From Paucidesulfovibrio gracilis DSM 16080 (GTDB taxonomy: Bacteria > Desulfobacterota > Desulfovibrionia > Desulfovibrionales > Desulfovibrionaceae), in the NCBI RefSeq assembly GCF_900167125.1, contig NZ_FUYC01000001.1, forward strand, positions 1 to 64,000: a DNA stretch of 64,000 bases, given 5' to 3'. The position numbers and the translations under genes are program-made. How positions within the stretch are numbered: position 1 is the stretch's first letter; each line of letters begins with the position of its first letter. Shown piece after piece: positions 55,501 to 64,000 of this stretch. Below the pieces are notes generated by a model that saw only the letters and a program-made list of their open reading frames with translations, did not search any database and was not told the DNA's origin.

Positions 55501-55651
55501 TCAATTCCCGCCCGGTATGTTCCCGGACCAGCGCCGAGACGCGGTCACGATAATCGTTGGGATCAAACAGAAGCACAAACACGACCAGTGCGGTCAGCGC
55601 CAACGCAACCAACACCAGAAAAAATTTGACAAAAAACGACAACAGTTTCAC
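52592..55651 (-). CDS. AsmA-family protein
   Basis: A 1019-aa envelope protein. One N-terminal membrane helix (FFVKFFLVLVALALTALVVFVLLF) is followed by the AsmA N-terminal signature (DPNDYRDRVSALVREHTGRE, LILAGPLELSWFPWLAVEAG) and long beta-rich periplasmic repeats with acidic and low-complexity inserts. The C-terminal AsmA_2-like part (LDLFAMLAVVDSLTKAVLEG, GLRAGGEGFVNLPDNRIEY) is present. AsmA-like proteins act in lipid transport or outer-membrane homeostasis. I chose the GTG at 55651, with GGAGAG upstream; the frame extends 15 codons further without support. Follows merR by 74 nt. Confidence 0.9.
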   Translation of the reverse strand: MKLLSFFVKFFLVLVALALTALVVFVLLFDPNDYRDRVSALVREHTGRELILAGPLELSWFPWLAVEAGNVSLGNASGFGNQPMVSVRSVSAELRILPLLFGEIEVGTVNLAGLDLRLNRDAEGRSNWDDLLVSRGGDAASSSAEPATEARRVRATDRKNTDTAGSEPFQFSLEGLQASDVHVVWEDRAAGTKYVFEDGQLAVGAVRQGAPLDLETEFAFALAEPAMRGRFKLAGRLAFDLAANQFASPRLTLALRAQGASIPGGEAQVSLALEQLRLDLERERASASAFLLQGYKARVSGSFSARDIVSGPSASGVVELQPCDAKAVLHALGVQPPVTSAPDAMTDVSATVRFDYAPHHLRVPFIRLAVDGTILEGRVSAQLNKPEYALALSCPALDLTPYLPPLEPAQEGREPSLSTEPAGTGKDSVTAEDAASEESAEPEWVQLARGLSLDLHVALDDLRARNIRLRGLDLTARGHHGVVAVEPLDVRIEHDNDLFTLQLGKGFADMHAMRARWDSIALHTPGGGISGSVRATNLTTQPEINADLALEHLNLRTLAELAGDLMPVSLPETSDQEVLTDWHGALTLGYSPAGIRLEDMDLLLDDTTVLGRADVDWEQERYDAQLRLGKLDLDRYLPAKQSNHAGETAPESVMDRKPDDTGTAVTKAGQTGDVGRESSNARKELLERLRRMRADVRLEAEALQYDGLTLSDIHTGLGVQGGVVRLEPFALDVEQGHVDMIWEMDAAGQVQHQCIPTIKGVRLGRLLKRYAGIDQAGGTLSVRTIEPLTWEGLDVEPLKRTLSGSLGFGVRDGEYPGLDLFAMLAVVDSLTKAVLEGEEDESTKFGEITGTLVADQGRIHCDDLCVKAPGLRAGGEGFVNLPDNRIEYLVRAMAVQDASGQGGAGCDEFYGVPMPLRVSGTLDNPRYWVSAEEYAASIARGAVGLVTGVVGGILDGGGQVGDVIEGGAQSVQGAVESIVDGVVDGADQGATEGSDAVGGAVDQGREAVEDFIDGLEGLF

Positions 55652-55725
55652 GGCGCGCTCTCCATGGGAACGAAGCGTATTGTGGGCTAGAATCACACCG
55701 GCCGCCCAGTGCGATCCTGAAAAAA

Positions 55726-56145
55726 TTATTTTTCGGAAGAGGACTGGTCCTGGTCCGCGTTCAACGACATGTCAGAGCGATCCAGCAGGCGCAGCAGACT
55801 TCGCAATTCATCGGCCACTTCCTGCAAAAGCCCGTCCCGAGCCGTCCAATTCCCCACGGTCGGTCCGCCACCGTGTACGGAAGCCTCCGGTTCCTGGACG
55901 CCTTCTCCCTCGTCCAGCCGTTTACGCGCTCCTTCAATGGTCAAGCCCTCGTCATACAGCAGGCTTTTGATGCGACGCAGCAACGCGATGTGCTCCAGAG
56001 AATACAGACGCTGGCCGGATGGGGTGCGCACGGGTCGCAACTGTTGGAACTCCCCCTCCCAAAAGCGCAGCACCGAGGTTTTCACGCCCAATTCCTGAGC
56101 GGCCTCACCTATTCGATACTGTTGCGTCTTTTCAGGATCGTTCAT
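55726..56145 (-). CDS. MerR-family transcriptional regulator
   Basis: A 139-aa regulator: N-terminal MerR helix-turn-helix (YRIGEAAQELGVKTSVLRFWE, then RTPSGQRLYSLEHIALLRRIK) and a C-terminal helical segment with an acidic tail. There is no Cys-rich metal site. It follows the pheT terminator by about 60 nt; a MerR gene after pheT is a recurrent arrangement in this bacterial group, so read-through expression is possible. Ligand and targets are unknown. Confidence 0.9.
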   Translation of the reverse strand: MNDPEKTQQYRIGEAAQELGVKTSVLRFWEGEFQQLRPVRTPSGQRLYSLEHIALLRRIKSLLYDEGLTIEGARKRLDEGEGVQEPEASVHGGGPTVGNWTARDGLLQEVADELRSLLRLLDRSDMSLNADQDQSSSEK

Positions 56146-56204
56146 AAACGTTGCATATCAGAGGACCGCCCCATCGGAAAGGCCCGGTCCTGGGTTCCCG
56201 GCGC

Positions 56205-56239
56205 AAAAAAAGAGGCCCACGCCGGATGACGCGGACCTC
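56205..56239 (-). terminator. Terminator of the thrS-pheT operon
   Basis: On the minus strand a 10-bp stem (GAGGTCCGCG with CGTGGGCCTC, two G-U pairs, 8-nt loop) is followed by T7, 21 nt past the pheT stop. Confidence 0.88.
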
Positions 56240-56260
56240 TTCAAAAGCAAACGGACAAGC

Positions 56261-58657
56261 TTAAACCGTGACCGGCAGCTTTGCGGTAAGCTGCTTGACC
56301 AAACGGGTATGGACTTTTTCCACTTCCTTGTCCTTCAACGTCTTTGTGGCATGGCGGTAGACCATGCGGAAGGAGAGGTTGCGGGTATCGCTCGCCTCAT
56401 CGGGAACGTACACCGCCACCAGGGAAACGGATTCCAGCAGCTTGGGTCGGTCCGCTTCCACGGCATCGAGGATCGACCCGACACTGAGGGTATGCGGTGC
56501 CTGCAAGGTCACGTCGCGGCACACGGACGGCAGATTCGGCAGGTTTTCAAAGAGCACCTGATTGCCGCCCAACAGAACCGCCAGACGGTCCGCATCCAGT
56601 TCCGCGAGCCATACGTCCTTCAGGGCGTGACAGCGGTCCGCCACCTCGGGCAACACCTTGCCGATCACGCCGAGTGACTCGTCGCCCAAGCGAACGTCCA
56701 CACAGGGTTCCAGGAAGGAATGGTCCGAAACCAGCTCAAAGGAGGCTTCTCCCAACTTGAAGTGGTCCAGAAGATGTTCCACAATTCCCTTGATATCCAG
56801 GTAGTCGGCATCTTCCTGGCTCCACGGCCAGTCCTCGGCAAACCGGGAACCGTATACCAGGATGCCGAGACGCCCCTGCTCTCTGGTCTCGGTGTCGGAC
56901 TCCGGATCCGTGGTAAAAATCTTGGCCAGTTCAAACAACCGCAGACGAGTATTCTTTTGGGCCAGATTGTTCCGCAGACTGTTGAGCAACCCCGGTGCCA
57001 GGGCCGTACGCAGCACATTCTGCTCTTCGGACAACGGGTTGGCCACCTGCACACGTCCCTCGACGGGCAGCCCTAACGCATCCAGATCGGCCTGCCCCAC
57101 AAAACTGTAGTTGATGGCCTCGCGCAATCCCACGCCACGCGCCCAATTCTTGATCAAACGATTCACACCATAGACTGTTTCCCGCGTAATGCGGGATTCA
57201 GCCGTCTTGGAGATGCGGGGAAGCCGTTCCGGAACCCGGTCCATGCCGTACACGCGGACAACTTCCTCAAACAAATCCGCCTCGCGCTCCAAATCCGGGC
57301 GATGTGAAGGGCTGGTTACATCCCAACGGTCATCCTCAGTCTTGGTTACGTCGCAGCCCATGCCTTCCAAAACCTGAGCGCAAAACGAAGGCTCAAAGTC
57401 GATTCCGATCAGGGAATTGAGCCTGGAGCGACGGAAAATCTGGTGCCGCTGCTTCCAGGGGATCGGTTCGGACGTGGACACATGCGGCAATACCTGCGCC
57501 CCGGAAAGCTCGGCCATCAGTTGTGCGGCACGGGCCGTGGCATACGGGGTGTTTACCTGGTCCACTCCGCGTTCAAAACGGTAGGACGCCTCGGAATGCA
57601 GCGCCAGACGGCGAGCTGTTTTCCGAATGGTTCCTGGACGGAACACCGCGCCTTCCAGAAGCACGTTACCGGATTGGTCGCTGATTTCCGTATCCAGGCC
57701 ACCCATGACGCCGGCCAGGGCCACGGGCCGCTCCCCGTCCCAAATGAGCAGGTCCGACGCCAGCAGCGTGCGTTCCTGTCCGTCCAGGGTCGTCAGCGTC
57801 ATGCCGTCCTGAGCCGGGGCAATGCGCACCTGGTCGCCACGCATGAGATCCCAATCAAAAGCGTGCAGGGGCTGACCAAGCTCCATCAATATATAGTTGG
57901 TCACATCCACCAGGTTACTGATGGGACGCACTCCCACGGCATGTAGCCGGTAGCGCAGCCAGGCCGGGGAAGGCCCGATCTTTGCGCCGCGCAGATAGCG
58001 TGCCGAATACATGGGGCAAAGTTCGGGATCGTCGATGATGATGTCCGCATACGGACGGTGCGGCTCCCCCCCTTCTTGCAGCCGAAGTTCGGGCAGGGTC
58101 AGGGGGAGGTTGAAGGCCAGAGCGGTTTCCCGGGCAATGCCCAGGTGCGACAGGCAATCCGACCGGTTGGGCGTGATGTCGATATCCAGCACATCCCGGT
58201 CCAGATCGAACACGTCGAGAAACGCATCCCCTGGGCGGCAATGGTCGGGCAAAACCAAAATGCCTTCGTGGTCGTCGGAAAGCTCCATTTCCCGCTCGGA
58301 AAGGATCATACCATGGGAAGGCTGCCCGCGAAGCTTGGCCTTTTTCAGCTTCAATCCGCCGGGCAGTGTGGTGCCGACCTTGGCGACGGCAACCTTTTGC
58401 CCCTGGGCCACATTGGGCGCGCCGCAGACGATGTCCAGCACCTCTTCGCCCACATCCACTTTGCAGACGGACAGCTTGTCCGCTTCGGGATGCTTCCCGC
58501 ACTCGGCCACATACCCGACAACAATGTCGGCCAGGGGCGCGAACGGGTCGTAAATCTCCTCCAGCTCAAGACCGAGCATGGTCAGACGGTCGCCCAGCTC
58601 CTGGACGCCGCCTTCATAGGGCGTGAATTCACGCAGCCATTTCAAACTGACAAGCAT
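56261..58657 (-). CDS. pheT: Phenylalanyl-tRNA synthetase beta subunit
   Basis: The 798-aa beta subunit has the N-terminal tRNA-binding OB fold (VVGYVAECGKHPEADKLSVC), B3/B4 editing core (ITPNRSDCLSHLGIARE), B5 domain (SLIGIDFEPSFCAQVLEGMG), the catalytic-like domain and the C-terminal FDX-ACB domain (FENLPNLPSVCRDVTLQAP). Length is standard. It starts 21 nt after pheS and ends at a strong terminator. Forms the alpha2-beta2 enzyme with PheS. Confidence 0.98.
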   Translation of the reverse strand: MLVSLKWLREFTPYEGGVQELGDRLTMLGLELEEIYDPFAPLADIVVGYVAECGKHPEADKLSVCKVDVGEEVLDIVCGAPNVAQGQKVAVAKVGTTLPGGLKLKKAKLRGQPSHGMILSEREMELSDDHEGILVLPDHCRPGDAFLDVFDLDRDVLDIDITPNRSDCLSHLGIARETALAFNLPLTLPELRLQEGGEPHRPYADIIIDDPELCPMYSARYLRGAKIGPSPAWLRYRLHAVGVRPISNLVDVTNYILMELGQPLHAFDWDLMRGDQVRIAPAQDGMTLTTLDGQERTLLASDLLIWDGERPVALAGVMGGLDTEISDQSGNVLLEGAVFRPGTIRKTARRLALHSEASYRFERGVDQVNTPYATARAAQLMAELSGAQVLPHVSTSEPIPWKQRHQIFRRSRLNSLIGIDFEPSFCAQVLEGMGCDVTKTEDDRWDVTSPSHRPDLEREADLFEEVVRVYGMDRVPERLPRISKTAESRITRETVYGVNRLIKNWARGVGLREAINYSFVGQADLDALGLPVEGRVQVANPLSEEQNVLRTALAPGLLNSLRNNLAQKNTRLRLFELAKIFTTDPESDTETREQGRLGILVYGSRFAEDWPWSQEDADYLDIKGIVEHLLDHFKLGEASFELVSDHSFLEPCVDVRLGDESLGVIGKVLPEVADRCHALKDVWLAELDADRLAVLLGGNQVLFENLPNLPSVCRDVTLQAPHTLSVGSILDAVEADRPKLLESVSLVAVYVPDEASDTRNLSFRMVYRHATKTLKDKEVEKVHTRLVKQLTAKLPVTV

Positions 58658-58678
58658 ATGCGCCTCAACAATGCGAAT

Positions 58679-59731
58679 TTAGCAGAACTGCTCCAGGAAG
58701 CGGATATCGTTCTCAAAGAACATCCGCAGGTCGCCGATGCCGTACTTGAGCATGGCCACGCGTTCGACGCCGAGGCCGAAGGCGAATCCCTGAATTTCCT
58801 CGGGATCATATCCCACGGATTTGAATACGTTGGGATCGATCATACCGCAGCCCAGGATTTCCACCCAGCCCGTACCTTTGCAGACACGGCAGGTGGCGCC
58901 GTCCTTTTCTCCCTTGCCGCCGCAGTTGAAGCAGGAGATATCCACTTCGGCACTCGGCTCGGTAAAAGGGAAGAAACTGGGACGAAAGCGCACACTCACA
59001 TCCGAACCAAACAGCTGGCGCACAAACGTGGCCAGGGTGCCGCGCAGGTCCGCCATGCTTACGTTCTTGTCCGCGAGAAATCCTTCAATCTGGTGGAACA
59101 TGGGTGTATGCGTGAGATCCGAATCCCGACGGTAGACCCGACCGGGCGCCACGGCTGCCACGGGGGGCTTGCGGTCGCCCATGGTGCGCACCTGCAGGCC
59201 GGAGGTATGGGTGCGAAGCAGAATACGCTCGGAAATGTAGAGTGTGTCCTGCATGTCGCGCGCGGGATGGTCCGGCGGCATGTTCAGCGCTTCGAAGTTG
59301 TGCCAGTCGTTTTCCACTTCGGGACCGGAAACGACTTCGAATCCCAGTCCGGTGAAAACATCGCAGATTTCATCCATGACCAGGGTAACAGGGTGAAGAG
59401 AACCGGCCCAGGGCTTGCGTCCGGGCAGGGTGGGGTCGAAGCGGGAAAGTCCCTCGCTGGTCTGGGCGCGTTCCAGTTCGACCTGGCGGGCGTCCAGCAA
59501 CTGCGTGAGAAGACTTTTAACTTCGTTGGCCTTTTTTCCGGCTACGGGCTTGTCTTCGTTGGAAAGGGCGCGCAGGTTCGTCATACCGGCGGCCAGACGG
59601 CCTTTGCGTCCGAGGAACTCAATGCGCAGTTCCTCCAGTTCCTTCAAAGAACGAGCCTGACCCGCTCTGGGTTGACAGTCGCGGGCCAGGCTCTCAAGTC
59701 CTTCAATAAAGGACTGTAGTTCTTGGGGCAT
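58679..59731 (-). CDS. pheS: Phenylalanyl-tRNA synthetase alpha subunit
   Basis: The 350-aa catalytic subunit: N-terminal coiled coil (about 1-90), then class II motifs ([54 protein letters not shown]). Active-site residues QIEG and FGLGVER are intact. It starts 1 nt after the rplT stop, so translation is coupled to ribosomal protein L20. Confidence 0.98.
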   Translation of the reverse strand: MPQELQSFIEGLESLARDCQPRAGQARSLKELEELRIEFLGRKGRLAAGMTNLRALSNEDKPVAGKKANEVKSLLTQLLDARQVELERAQTSEGLSRFDPTLPGRKPWAGSLHPVTLVMDEICDVFTGLGFEVVSGPEVENDWHNFEALNMPPDHPARDMQDTLYISERILLRTHTSGLQVRTMGDRKPPVAAVAPGRVYRRDSDLTHTPMFHQIEGFLADKNVSMADLRGTLATFVRQLFGSDVSVRFRPSFFPFTEPSAEVDISCFNCGGKGEKDGATCRVCKGTGWVEILGCGMIDPNVFKSVGYDPEEIQGFAFGLGVERVAMLKYGIGDLRMFFENDIRFLEQFC

Positions 59732-59732
59732 T

Positions 59733-60086
59733 TTACTTCAGCTGTGCTTTGGCCTGCTCGGCGATCTTGGCGAACACGTCCTTGTCGCGCACGGCCATGT
59801 CGGCCAGCACCTTGCGGTTCAGATCGATATTCGCTTTTTTCAGGCCGTTGATGAACTTGCTGTAGGAAAGGCCGTGCTGACGGGCGGCGGCGTTGATGCG
59901 CACGATCCACAGCTTGCGGAATTCGCGCTTACGCTCTTTGCGGCCCCGGTAGGCATGGGCAAGGGCTTTTTCAACCCGCTCCCGGGCGGTGCGGTACAGG
60001 CGGCTTCCGGCACCCCGGTAGCCCTTGGCCATCTTCAAATATTTCTTGTGGCGGCGACGCGCGGCCACGCCTCTTTTCACTCTCAT
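59733..60086 (-). CDS. rplT: 50S ribosomal protein L20
   Basis: A 117-aa basic protein with the L20 signature ([59 protein letters not shown]). L20 assembles early on 23S rRNA and in other bacteria represses its own operon by binding its mRNA. A 94-nt gap to rpmI could hold such a site, though I cannot fold it here. Confidence 0.98.
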   Translation of the reverse strand: MRVKRGVAARRRHKKYLKMAKGYRGAGSRLYRTARERVEKALAHAYRGRKERKREFRKLWIVRINAAARQHGLSYSKFINGLKKANIDLNRKVLADMAVRDKDVFAKIAEQAKAQLK

Positions 60087-60180
60087 TCAAGCCTCCATCG
60101 CTTCATACCCGCCTGTCCCCGTAGTGTTGGGGGTGGCCAGGTGGTGGTGTTACAGGTTGTTGAAACCGTGCGCCCAGGGG

Positions 60181-60378
60181 CTACACGTAGGGCAGCAGTC
60201 GGCGCACGGCGGACTCGTTGGTCCGATCGACCAACGTGGCCTTGCCGAGACGACGCTTCCGCTTGGCGTTCTTCTTGGTCAGGATGTGACGCAGGTTCTT
60301 CCTGCGGCGGCGGAATTTGCCGCTCCCGGTCTTTTCGAAACGCTTTGCGGCGCTGCGGTTTGTCTTCATTTTAGGCAT
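60181..60378 (-). CDS. rpmI: 50S ribosomal protein L35
   Basis: A 65-aa basic protein with the L35 start (MPKMKTNRSAAKRFEKTGSG), the basic core and the family ending. It lies between infC and rplT in the conserved order thrS-infC-rpmI-rplT. Confidence 0.97.
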   Translation of the reverse strand: MPKMKTNRSAAKRFEKTGSGKFRRRRKNLRHILTKKNAKRKRRLGKATLVDRTNESAVRRLLPYV

Positions 60379-60465
60379 AGCTTCCTCCTAGATACCGGGC
60401 ATAGCCCGGATCGTTGCATCGGTACGGGTCTCCATGGCCCGTTCGGACTCCGCGAAGCAGTAGGG

Positions 60466-61014
60466 CTACTTTTTCACGGGGGAGAGCAGCATGGTCATGG
60501 TCCGCCCTTCCGCGGACGGCGTCTGCTCCACCTTGGAGATTTCCTTTGTGTCCTCGATGACCCGCTCAAGGACCATGAGTCCACGGTCCTTATGCACGAT
60601 CTCGCGTCCCCGGAAGAACACGGTCACCTTACAGCGGTCGCCCTTCTCGAGAAATTTCACGATGTTTCGAAGCTTGGTCTGGTAGTCGTGTTCATCGGTC
60701 TTGGGCCGGAACTTGACTTCCTTGATCTGAATGACCGTCTGCTTCTTTTTCGCTTCCTGCTGCCGCTTCTGCTGCTGATACTTGAACCGGCCGTAATCCA
60801 TGATCCTGCAAACGGGCGGATCGGCGCTCGCGGCGACCTCCACCAGGTCAAGACCGCGTTCGCGGGCCAAACTCAAAGCCTCATGCGTGGGCAGAATGCC
60901 CAGCTGGTTCCCATCCTCGTCAACCACGCGGACCTTGGGTATCCTGATCCGCTCGTTGCGGCGGACGCCATCATCCTTACGCGGGAATCGGCGATCCTGA
61001 CGTCGAAAAGCTAT
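60466..61014 (-). CDS. infC: Translation initiation factor IF-3
   Basis: IF3 keeps 30S subunits free and rejects non-canonical start codons. Read from ATA at 61014 the product is 182 aa, the usual length, with the N-domain signature ([19 protein letters not shown]), linker and C-domain ([36 protein letters not shown]). The first ATG, GTG or TTG in frame is a GTG at 60927, which would remove half of the N-domain. AUA is therefore the real start, with AGGAGG 8 nt upstream, and it lies 38 nt inside the end of thrS. infC of E. coli uses AUU for autoregulation; the same logic is expected here. Confidence 0.95.
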   Translation of the reverse strand: MAFRRQDRRFPRKDDGVRRNERIRIPKVRVVDEDGNQLGILPTHEALSLARERGLDLVEVAASADPPVCRIMDYGRFKYQQQKRQQEAKKKQTVIQIKEVKFRPKTDEHDYQTKLRNIVKFLEKGDRCKVTVFFRGREIVHKDRGLMVLERVIEDTKEISKVEQTPSAEGRTMTMLLSPVKK

Positions 61015-62935
61015 AGCTCATCCCTCCTCGTTCAAACGGCTCACGGGCCGCGGCCAAAATCAATTCCGCAGCATCCTCAAGCGTCAACAGGCCGGGATCG
61101 TCTCCGTCGCGCCAGCGAACGTTGACACACCCGGCTTCCTTTTCCTTGTCACCGCATACCAGCATGTACGGGATCTTCTCAAGTTGAGCTTCCCGTACCT
61201 TGTACCCGAGTTTTTCGTTACGGGTGTCCGCTTCAACCCGGATGCCCTTTTGGGCCAGGGCAGCGCGAACCTCTTCCGCATACTCGTTTTGGGCGTCCGT
61301 CACGGTGAGCACTCGGGCCTGTACCGGAGCAAGCCACACGGGGAAAGCCCCGGCGTAGTGCTCAATGAGCACTCCCAAAAAGCGCTCAATGGATCCGAGA
61401 ATCACCCGGTGCAACATGACGGGACGATGACGTGCTCCGTCCTCGCCCACATATACCAAGTCGAAACGCTCTGGCAAGGTAAAATCACACTGAATCGTGG
61501 CACATTGCCAACGGCGGTCCAAAGCGTCTTTGATGATGATGTCGATTTTCGGCCCGTAAAATGCGCCGTCACCTTCATTAATATCGTATTCCCAGCCCAT
61601 GGCTTCCAGGGCGCTGCGCAGGGCGTCGGTAGCCCGCTCCCAATCTTCGTCCGAACCGATGGACCCTTCCGGGCGGGTGGAAACTTCGGCTTCGAATTCA
61701 AAATCGAAGAGTCCCATCACGTCCTTGACGAATTTGGCCACCCCGATGATCTCATCCTGCAACTGGTCGGGACGGCACAGCAGGTGCGAATCGTCCTGGG
61801 TAAAGGAGCGCACGCGAAGCAGCCCGTGCAGCACACCGGATTTCTCGTGCCGATGCACCACACCATGCTCAAAGTAACGGATGGGCAGGTCGCGGTAGCT
61901 CCGAATCCGGGATTTATAAATCAGCATATGCGACAGGCAGTTCATGGGCTTAATGCCGTAGGACTGCTCGTCAATTTCCGTGAAGTACATATTTTCACGG
62001 TAATGGTCATAATGGCCGGACTTTTCCCACAGCTCCCGCTTGAGGATCAACGGTCCCTGCACGAAATCATAACCGCGCTTGAGATGTTCCTTGCGCTCGA
62101 AGTCCTCAAGGATAGCACGCACCAGGGCACCTTTGGGGTGCCACAGAATCATTCCGCCGCCCACTTCCTCGTGGATGGAGAACAGGTCCAGCTGGGTTCC
62201 CAATTTGCGATGGTCGCGCTTTTTGGCCTCTTCCAGATGATGGAGATGCTGCTTGAGCTGTTTGGGCGTGGCCCAGGCCGTTCCGTAGATGCGTTGCAGT
62301 TGCTTGTTGTTCTCGTCACCGCGCCAGTAGGCACCGGCCACGGAAAGCAGTTTAAAGGCCTTGAGCAGACCGGTCCGGGGGACATGCGGGCCACGGCACA
62401 GGTCCGTAAAATCGCCGTGTTCATATATTGAAACGACGTCCGCTCCCAAATCATCGATGATCTCGCCTTTGTAGGACTCCCCTTGGGCCTCGAAAAAGGC
62501 CTTGGCCTCCGCCGCACTCATCTCGCGGCGGGAGAACGGTTTGTCCGCGCCCACAGAGCGGTTCATTTCCTCTTCGATCTTTTCCAGATCTTCGGGCGTA
62601 AAGGCACGTTCGAAATCAAAGTCGTAATAAAACCCGTTTTCAACCGCAGGACCGATGGTAACCTTGGCTTCGGGAAACAGCTTTTTCACGGCTTCGGCCA
62701 TGAGGTGGGCCGTGGAGTGTCGGACGACGTCCAGCCCATCCTCGCTCTCCGCGAAGACAGGCTCGATGGTAGTGCAGGTCTCGGGCAAGGGGGAAGTAAG
62801 ATCAAGCAGGGTCTCGCCGCAACGGCAGACAACCGTATTCTTGAACTGTTTCTTGGACAGGCTCTGCTGAAGCGCTTCCCCGCAGGAGGCGCCGGCCTGG
62901 ACTTCCACCGTCTGGCCATTCACTTCGATCTGCAC
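60977..62935 (-). CDS. thrS: Threonyl-tRNA synthetase
   Basis: The 652-aa product has the TGS domain ([15 protein letters not shown]), the editing domain ([34 protein letters not shown]) and the catalytic core (zinc Cys in [19 protein letters not shown], motif 2 [20 protein letters not shown], later [20 protein letters not shown]) followed by the anticodon-binding domain. I chose the GTG at 62935, with GGAG upstream; the frame continues 36 codons into the promoter region. First gene of the translation operon; its end overlaps infC by 38 nt. Confidence 0.97.
   Translation of the reverse strand: MQIEVNGQTVEVQAGASCGEALQQSLSKKQFKNTVVCRCGETLLDLTSPLPETCTTIEPVFAESEDGLDVVRHSTAHLMAEAVKKLFPEAKVTIGPAVENGFYYDFDFERAFTPEDLEKIEEEMNRSVGADKPFSRREMSAAEAKAFFEAQGESYKGEIIDDLGADVVSIYEHGDFTDLCRGPHVPRTGLLKAFKLLSVAGAYWRGDENNKQLQRIYGTAWATPKQLKQHLHHLEEAKKRDHRKLGTQLDLFSIHEEVGGGMILWHPKGALVRAILEDFERKEHLKRGYDFVQGPLILKRELWEKSGHYDHYRENMYFTEIDEQSYGIKPMNCLSHMLIYKSRIRSYRDLPIRYFEHGVVHRHEKSGVLHGLLRVRSFTQDDSHLLCRPDQLQDEIIGVAKFVKDVMGLFDFEFEAEVSTRPEGSIGSDEDWERATDALRSALEAMGWEYDINEGDGAFYGPKIDIIIKDALDRRWQCATIQCDFTLPERFDLVYVGEDGARHRPVMLHRVILGSIERFLGVLIEHYAGAFPVWLAPVQARVLTVTDAQNEYAEEVRAALAQKGIRVEADTRNEKLGYKVREAQLEKIPYMLVCGDKEKEAGCVNVRWRDGDDPGLLTLEDAAELILAAAREPFERGGMSYSFSTSGSPIPA
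61012..61029 (-). promoter_or_regulatory. Shine-Dalgarno and AUA start of infC
   Basis: On the minus strand AGGAGG is followed after 8 nt (GATGAGCT) by ATA at 61014-61012, within the thrS coding sequence. A perfect ribosome site with a rare start codon is the hallmark of IF3 autoregulation. Confidence 0.85.
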
Positions 62936-63021
62936 TGTGTTTTTCTCCGGTATTGGATTCTTTCTGGGCGACTTCACGTCCCGCCCGTGCGAAGCGTATC
63001 CGCCGCCTCTAAAGACGAAGG

Positions 63022-63050
63022 TAGTTAAACCCAAGAACCCCACCTGTCAA
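63022..63050 (-). promoter_or_regulatory. Probable sigma-70 promoter of the thrS operon
   Basis: On the minus strand a perfect TTGACA is followed after 17 nt by TAACTA. The start would lie near 63015, about 80 nt ahead of the thrS GTG. Confidence 0.5.
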
Positions 63051-63081
63051 GCTCCACAGGCTTCGGGCTTTCCTCCTATTA

Positions 63082-63097
63082 TGGTGGTTGTATTGCA
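63082..63097 (+). promoter_or_regulatory. Sigma-54-like promoter ahead of the Cache sensor gene
   Basis: TGGTGG-N5-TTGCA has the essential GG and GC in correct spacing and a perfect -12, but only the TGG of the -24 hexamer matches well. The start would be near 63109, giving a leader of about 115 nt. Confidence 0.42.
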
Positions 63098-63224
63098 CGA
63101 AATACGCTTCTCACGTATCATGAAACCTCCTTAATGGCTCGACAATACCCAAGTGACGCGGCGTGTGAAACCGAGCACGCCGTTCCAACCGCTCTTTTGA
63201 AGCTCTCGGGGGGAGGTTTTCATT

Positions 63225-64000
63225 ATGAAGGTCGGCACAAAAATCACCATGTCGGGAACCGGGCTTGTCCTAATGGTCACGGCCTGCGTTCTCACCATCA
63301 TGTTGGTTCGACAATCCATTCTTTCTGAACGTATCACGGCGCTTGTGCAGGAAGAAATTCTAGGTGAAGTGGCCCTGGCGGATAAGGATATGAGCAACCT
63401 CCTGCAAACGCAGCATGAAACCCTGACCAACAACCTGGAAGGGCAGTTGAACGTAGCCCGCCGACTTCTTCTGCGCAACGGTCCTCCAAGCCTTTCCGAG
63501 GAAGGTGTGGATTGGAATGCCGTAAACCAAAACACGGGCCAAGGCACGGGCATCACCCTGCCCAAATTACTGCTAGGTGGCGAATGGATCGGCAAAACCG
63601 CCAAGGCGAGCGACTTTTCCCCGGTTGTGGATGAACTGACCGAACTCACCGGCGTCACCTGCACCATTTTTCAACGCATGAACGAACGTGGCGACATGCT
63701 TCGCGTTTCCACGAGCGTTTTAAAGAACAATGGCCAGCGTGCCGTGGGGACGTACATTCCATCCACAAGTCCTGTGGTCCGCACCCTGCTTTCCGGACGC
63801 ACCTACCGGGGACGGGCCTTTGTGGTCAACGACTGGTACCTGACCGTGTACGAACCCATCAAGGATGCAGAAGGCCACGTCATCGGCGCACTCTATGTCG
63901 GCATCCTTCAGACCGGTGTCAAATCGCTTATGACCGCGCTCACCGATCGAACCGTGGGAAAAAGCGGGCATGTTTTCATTCTCGGGGCCGATGGGCAGAA
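63225..64000 (+). CDS. Cache-domain membrane sensor, probable chemoreceptor (partial)
   Basis: The first 258 codons of a membrane sensor cut by the window end. The N-terminus has a membrane helix (GLVLMVTACVLTIMLV, about 12-28) and then a periplasmic Cache3/Cache2-type domain (DFSPVVDELTELTGVTCTIF, YRGRAFVVNDWYLTVYEPIKD, GALYVGILQTGVKSL, GKSGHVFILGADG). This layout is typical of methyl-accepting chemotaxis proteins in this group, but the signalling half is not visible, so a kinase or cyclase remains possible. The ATG at 63225 has GGGAGG upstream. It diverges from thrS. Confidence 0.82.
   Translation, partial: MKVGTKITMSGTGLVLMVTACVLTIMLVRQSILSERITALVQEEILGEVALADKDMSNLLQTQHETLTNNLEGQLNVARRLLLRNGPPSLSEEGVDWNAVNQNTGQGTGITLPKLLLGGEWIGKTAKASDFSPVVDELTELTGVTCTIFQRMNERGDMLRVSTSVLKNNGQRAVGTYIPSTSPVVRTLLSGRTYRGRAFVVNDWYLTVYEPIKDAEGHVIGALYVGILQTGVKSLMTALTDRTVGKSGHVFILGADGQ

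Noticed and set aside
58058-59719. 553-codon frame opposite pheT and pheS
   Set aside because: Spans two well-supported genes on the other strand; composition is that of a shadow.
1-64000. CRISPR arrays, tRNA or rRNA genes, insertion sequences, phage genes
   Set aside because: I looked for regularly spaced repeats, tRNA-like cloverleaf ends, transposase motifs and integrase motifs and saw none.

Overview
The window reads as chromosomal DNA of a Desulfovibrio-like sulfate reducer (Desulfovibrionaceae). This is inferred from gene families, not from a marker gene: a System I cytochrome c maturation cluster whose CcmE carries a Cys-x3-Tyr haem site, a stand-alone IMP cyclohydrolase, indolepyruvate:ferredoxin oxidoreductase, a DASS transporter, and very dense sigma-54 and two-component signalling. 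G+C is high and even. I see no rRNA, tRNA, CRISPR array, insertion sequence or prophage.

Layout. 1-3 kb: flagellar basal-body operon flgB-flgC-fliE-fliF (minus), diverging from a TPR gene; both sides of this intergenic region carry sigma-54 -24/-12 promoters. 4-6.3 kb: IMP cyclohydrolase and hflX (plus); hflX appears to start at AUA. 6.3-18.3 kb (minus): livKHMGF, guaB, guaA, tatB, tatC, a terminator, then hisB, a lipoprotein and hisA. 18.5-23.8 kb: ccmE-F-A-B-C-D plus a CcmI-like TPR protein. 23.8-29 kb: CNNM/CBS protein, glycosyltransferase 9, a cysteine-desulfurase-like enzyme, a membrane protein and nadD.

29-44.8 kb is the most unusual part. A membrane-bound sigma-54 activator (plus strand, winged-helix C-terminus, altered GAFTGA loop) faces a sensor kinase gene and an 11-gene minus-strand operon (39.7 to 29.1 kb): two receivers (one fused to CBS domains), a DASS transporter with a periplasmic insertion, a 64-aa membrane peptide, a YIP1 protein, another receiver, a PPDK/PEP-synthase-like protein without the usual PEP barrel, then kinase-receiver, kinase-receiver. 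Both the kinase gene and the operon have sigma-54 promoters, with GCGCGAT-type sites upstream. None of the five receivers has a DNA-binding output.

44.8-56 kb: proA, a YfgM-like protein, iorAB, a NifA-like activator, an EamA transporter, AsmA and a MerR regulator. 56.2-63 kb: the translation cluster thrS-infC-rpmI-rplT-pheS-pheT (minus); infC starts at AUA inside the end of thrS. The window ends inside a Cache-domain membrane sensor, probably a chemoreceptor.

Three points stand out. First, hflX and infC share an AUA start, which would place the ribosome-splitting GTPase under the same IF3 discrimination as IF3 itself. Second, the sigma-54 signalling-transport-phosphotransfer operon looks like one functional system with no obvious described counterpart. 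Third, IorA has lost several ferredoxin-cluster cysteines.
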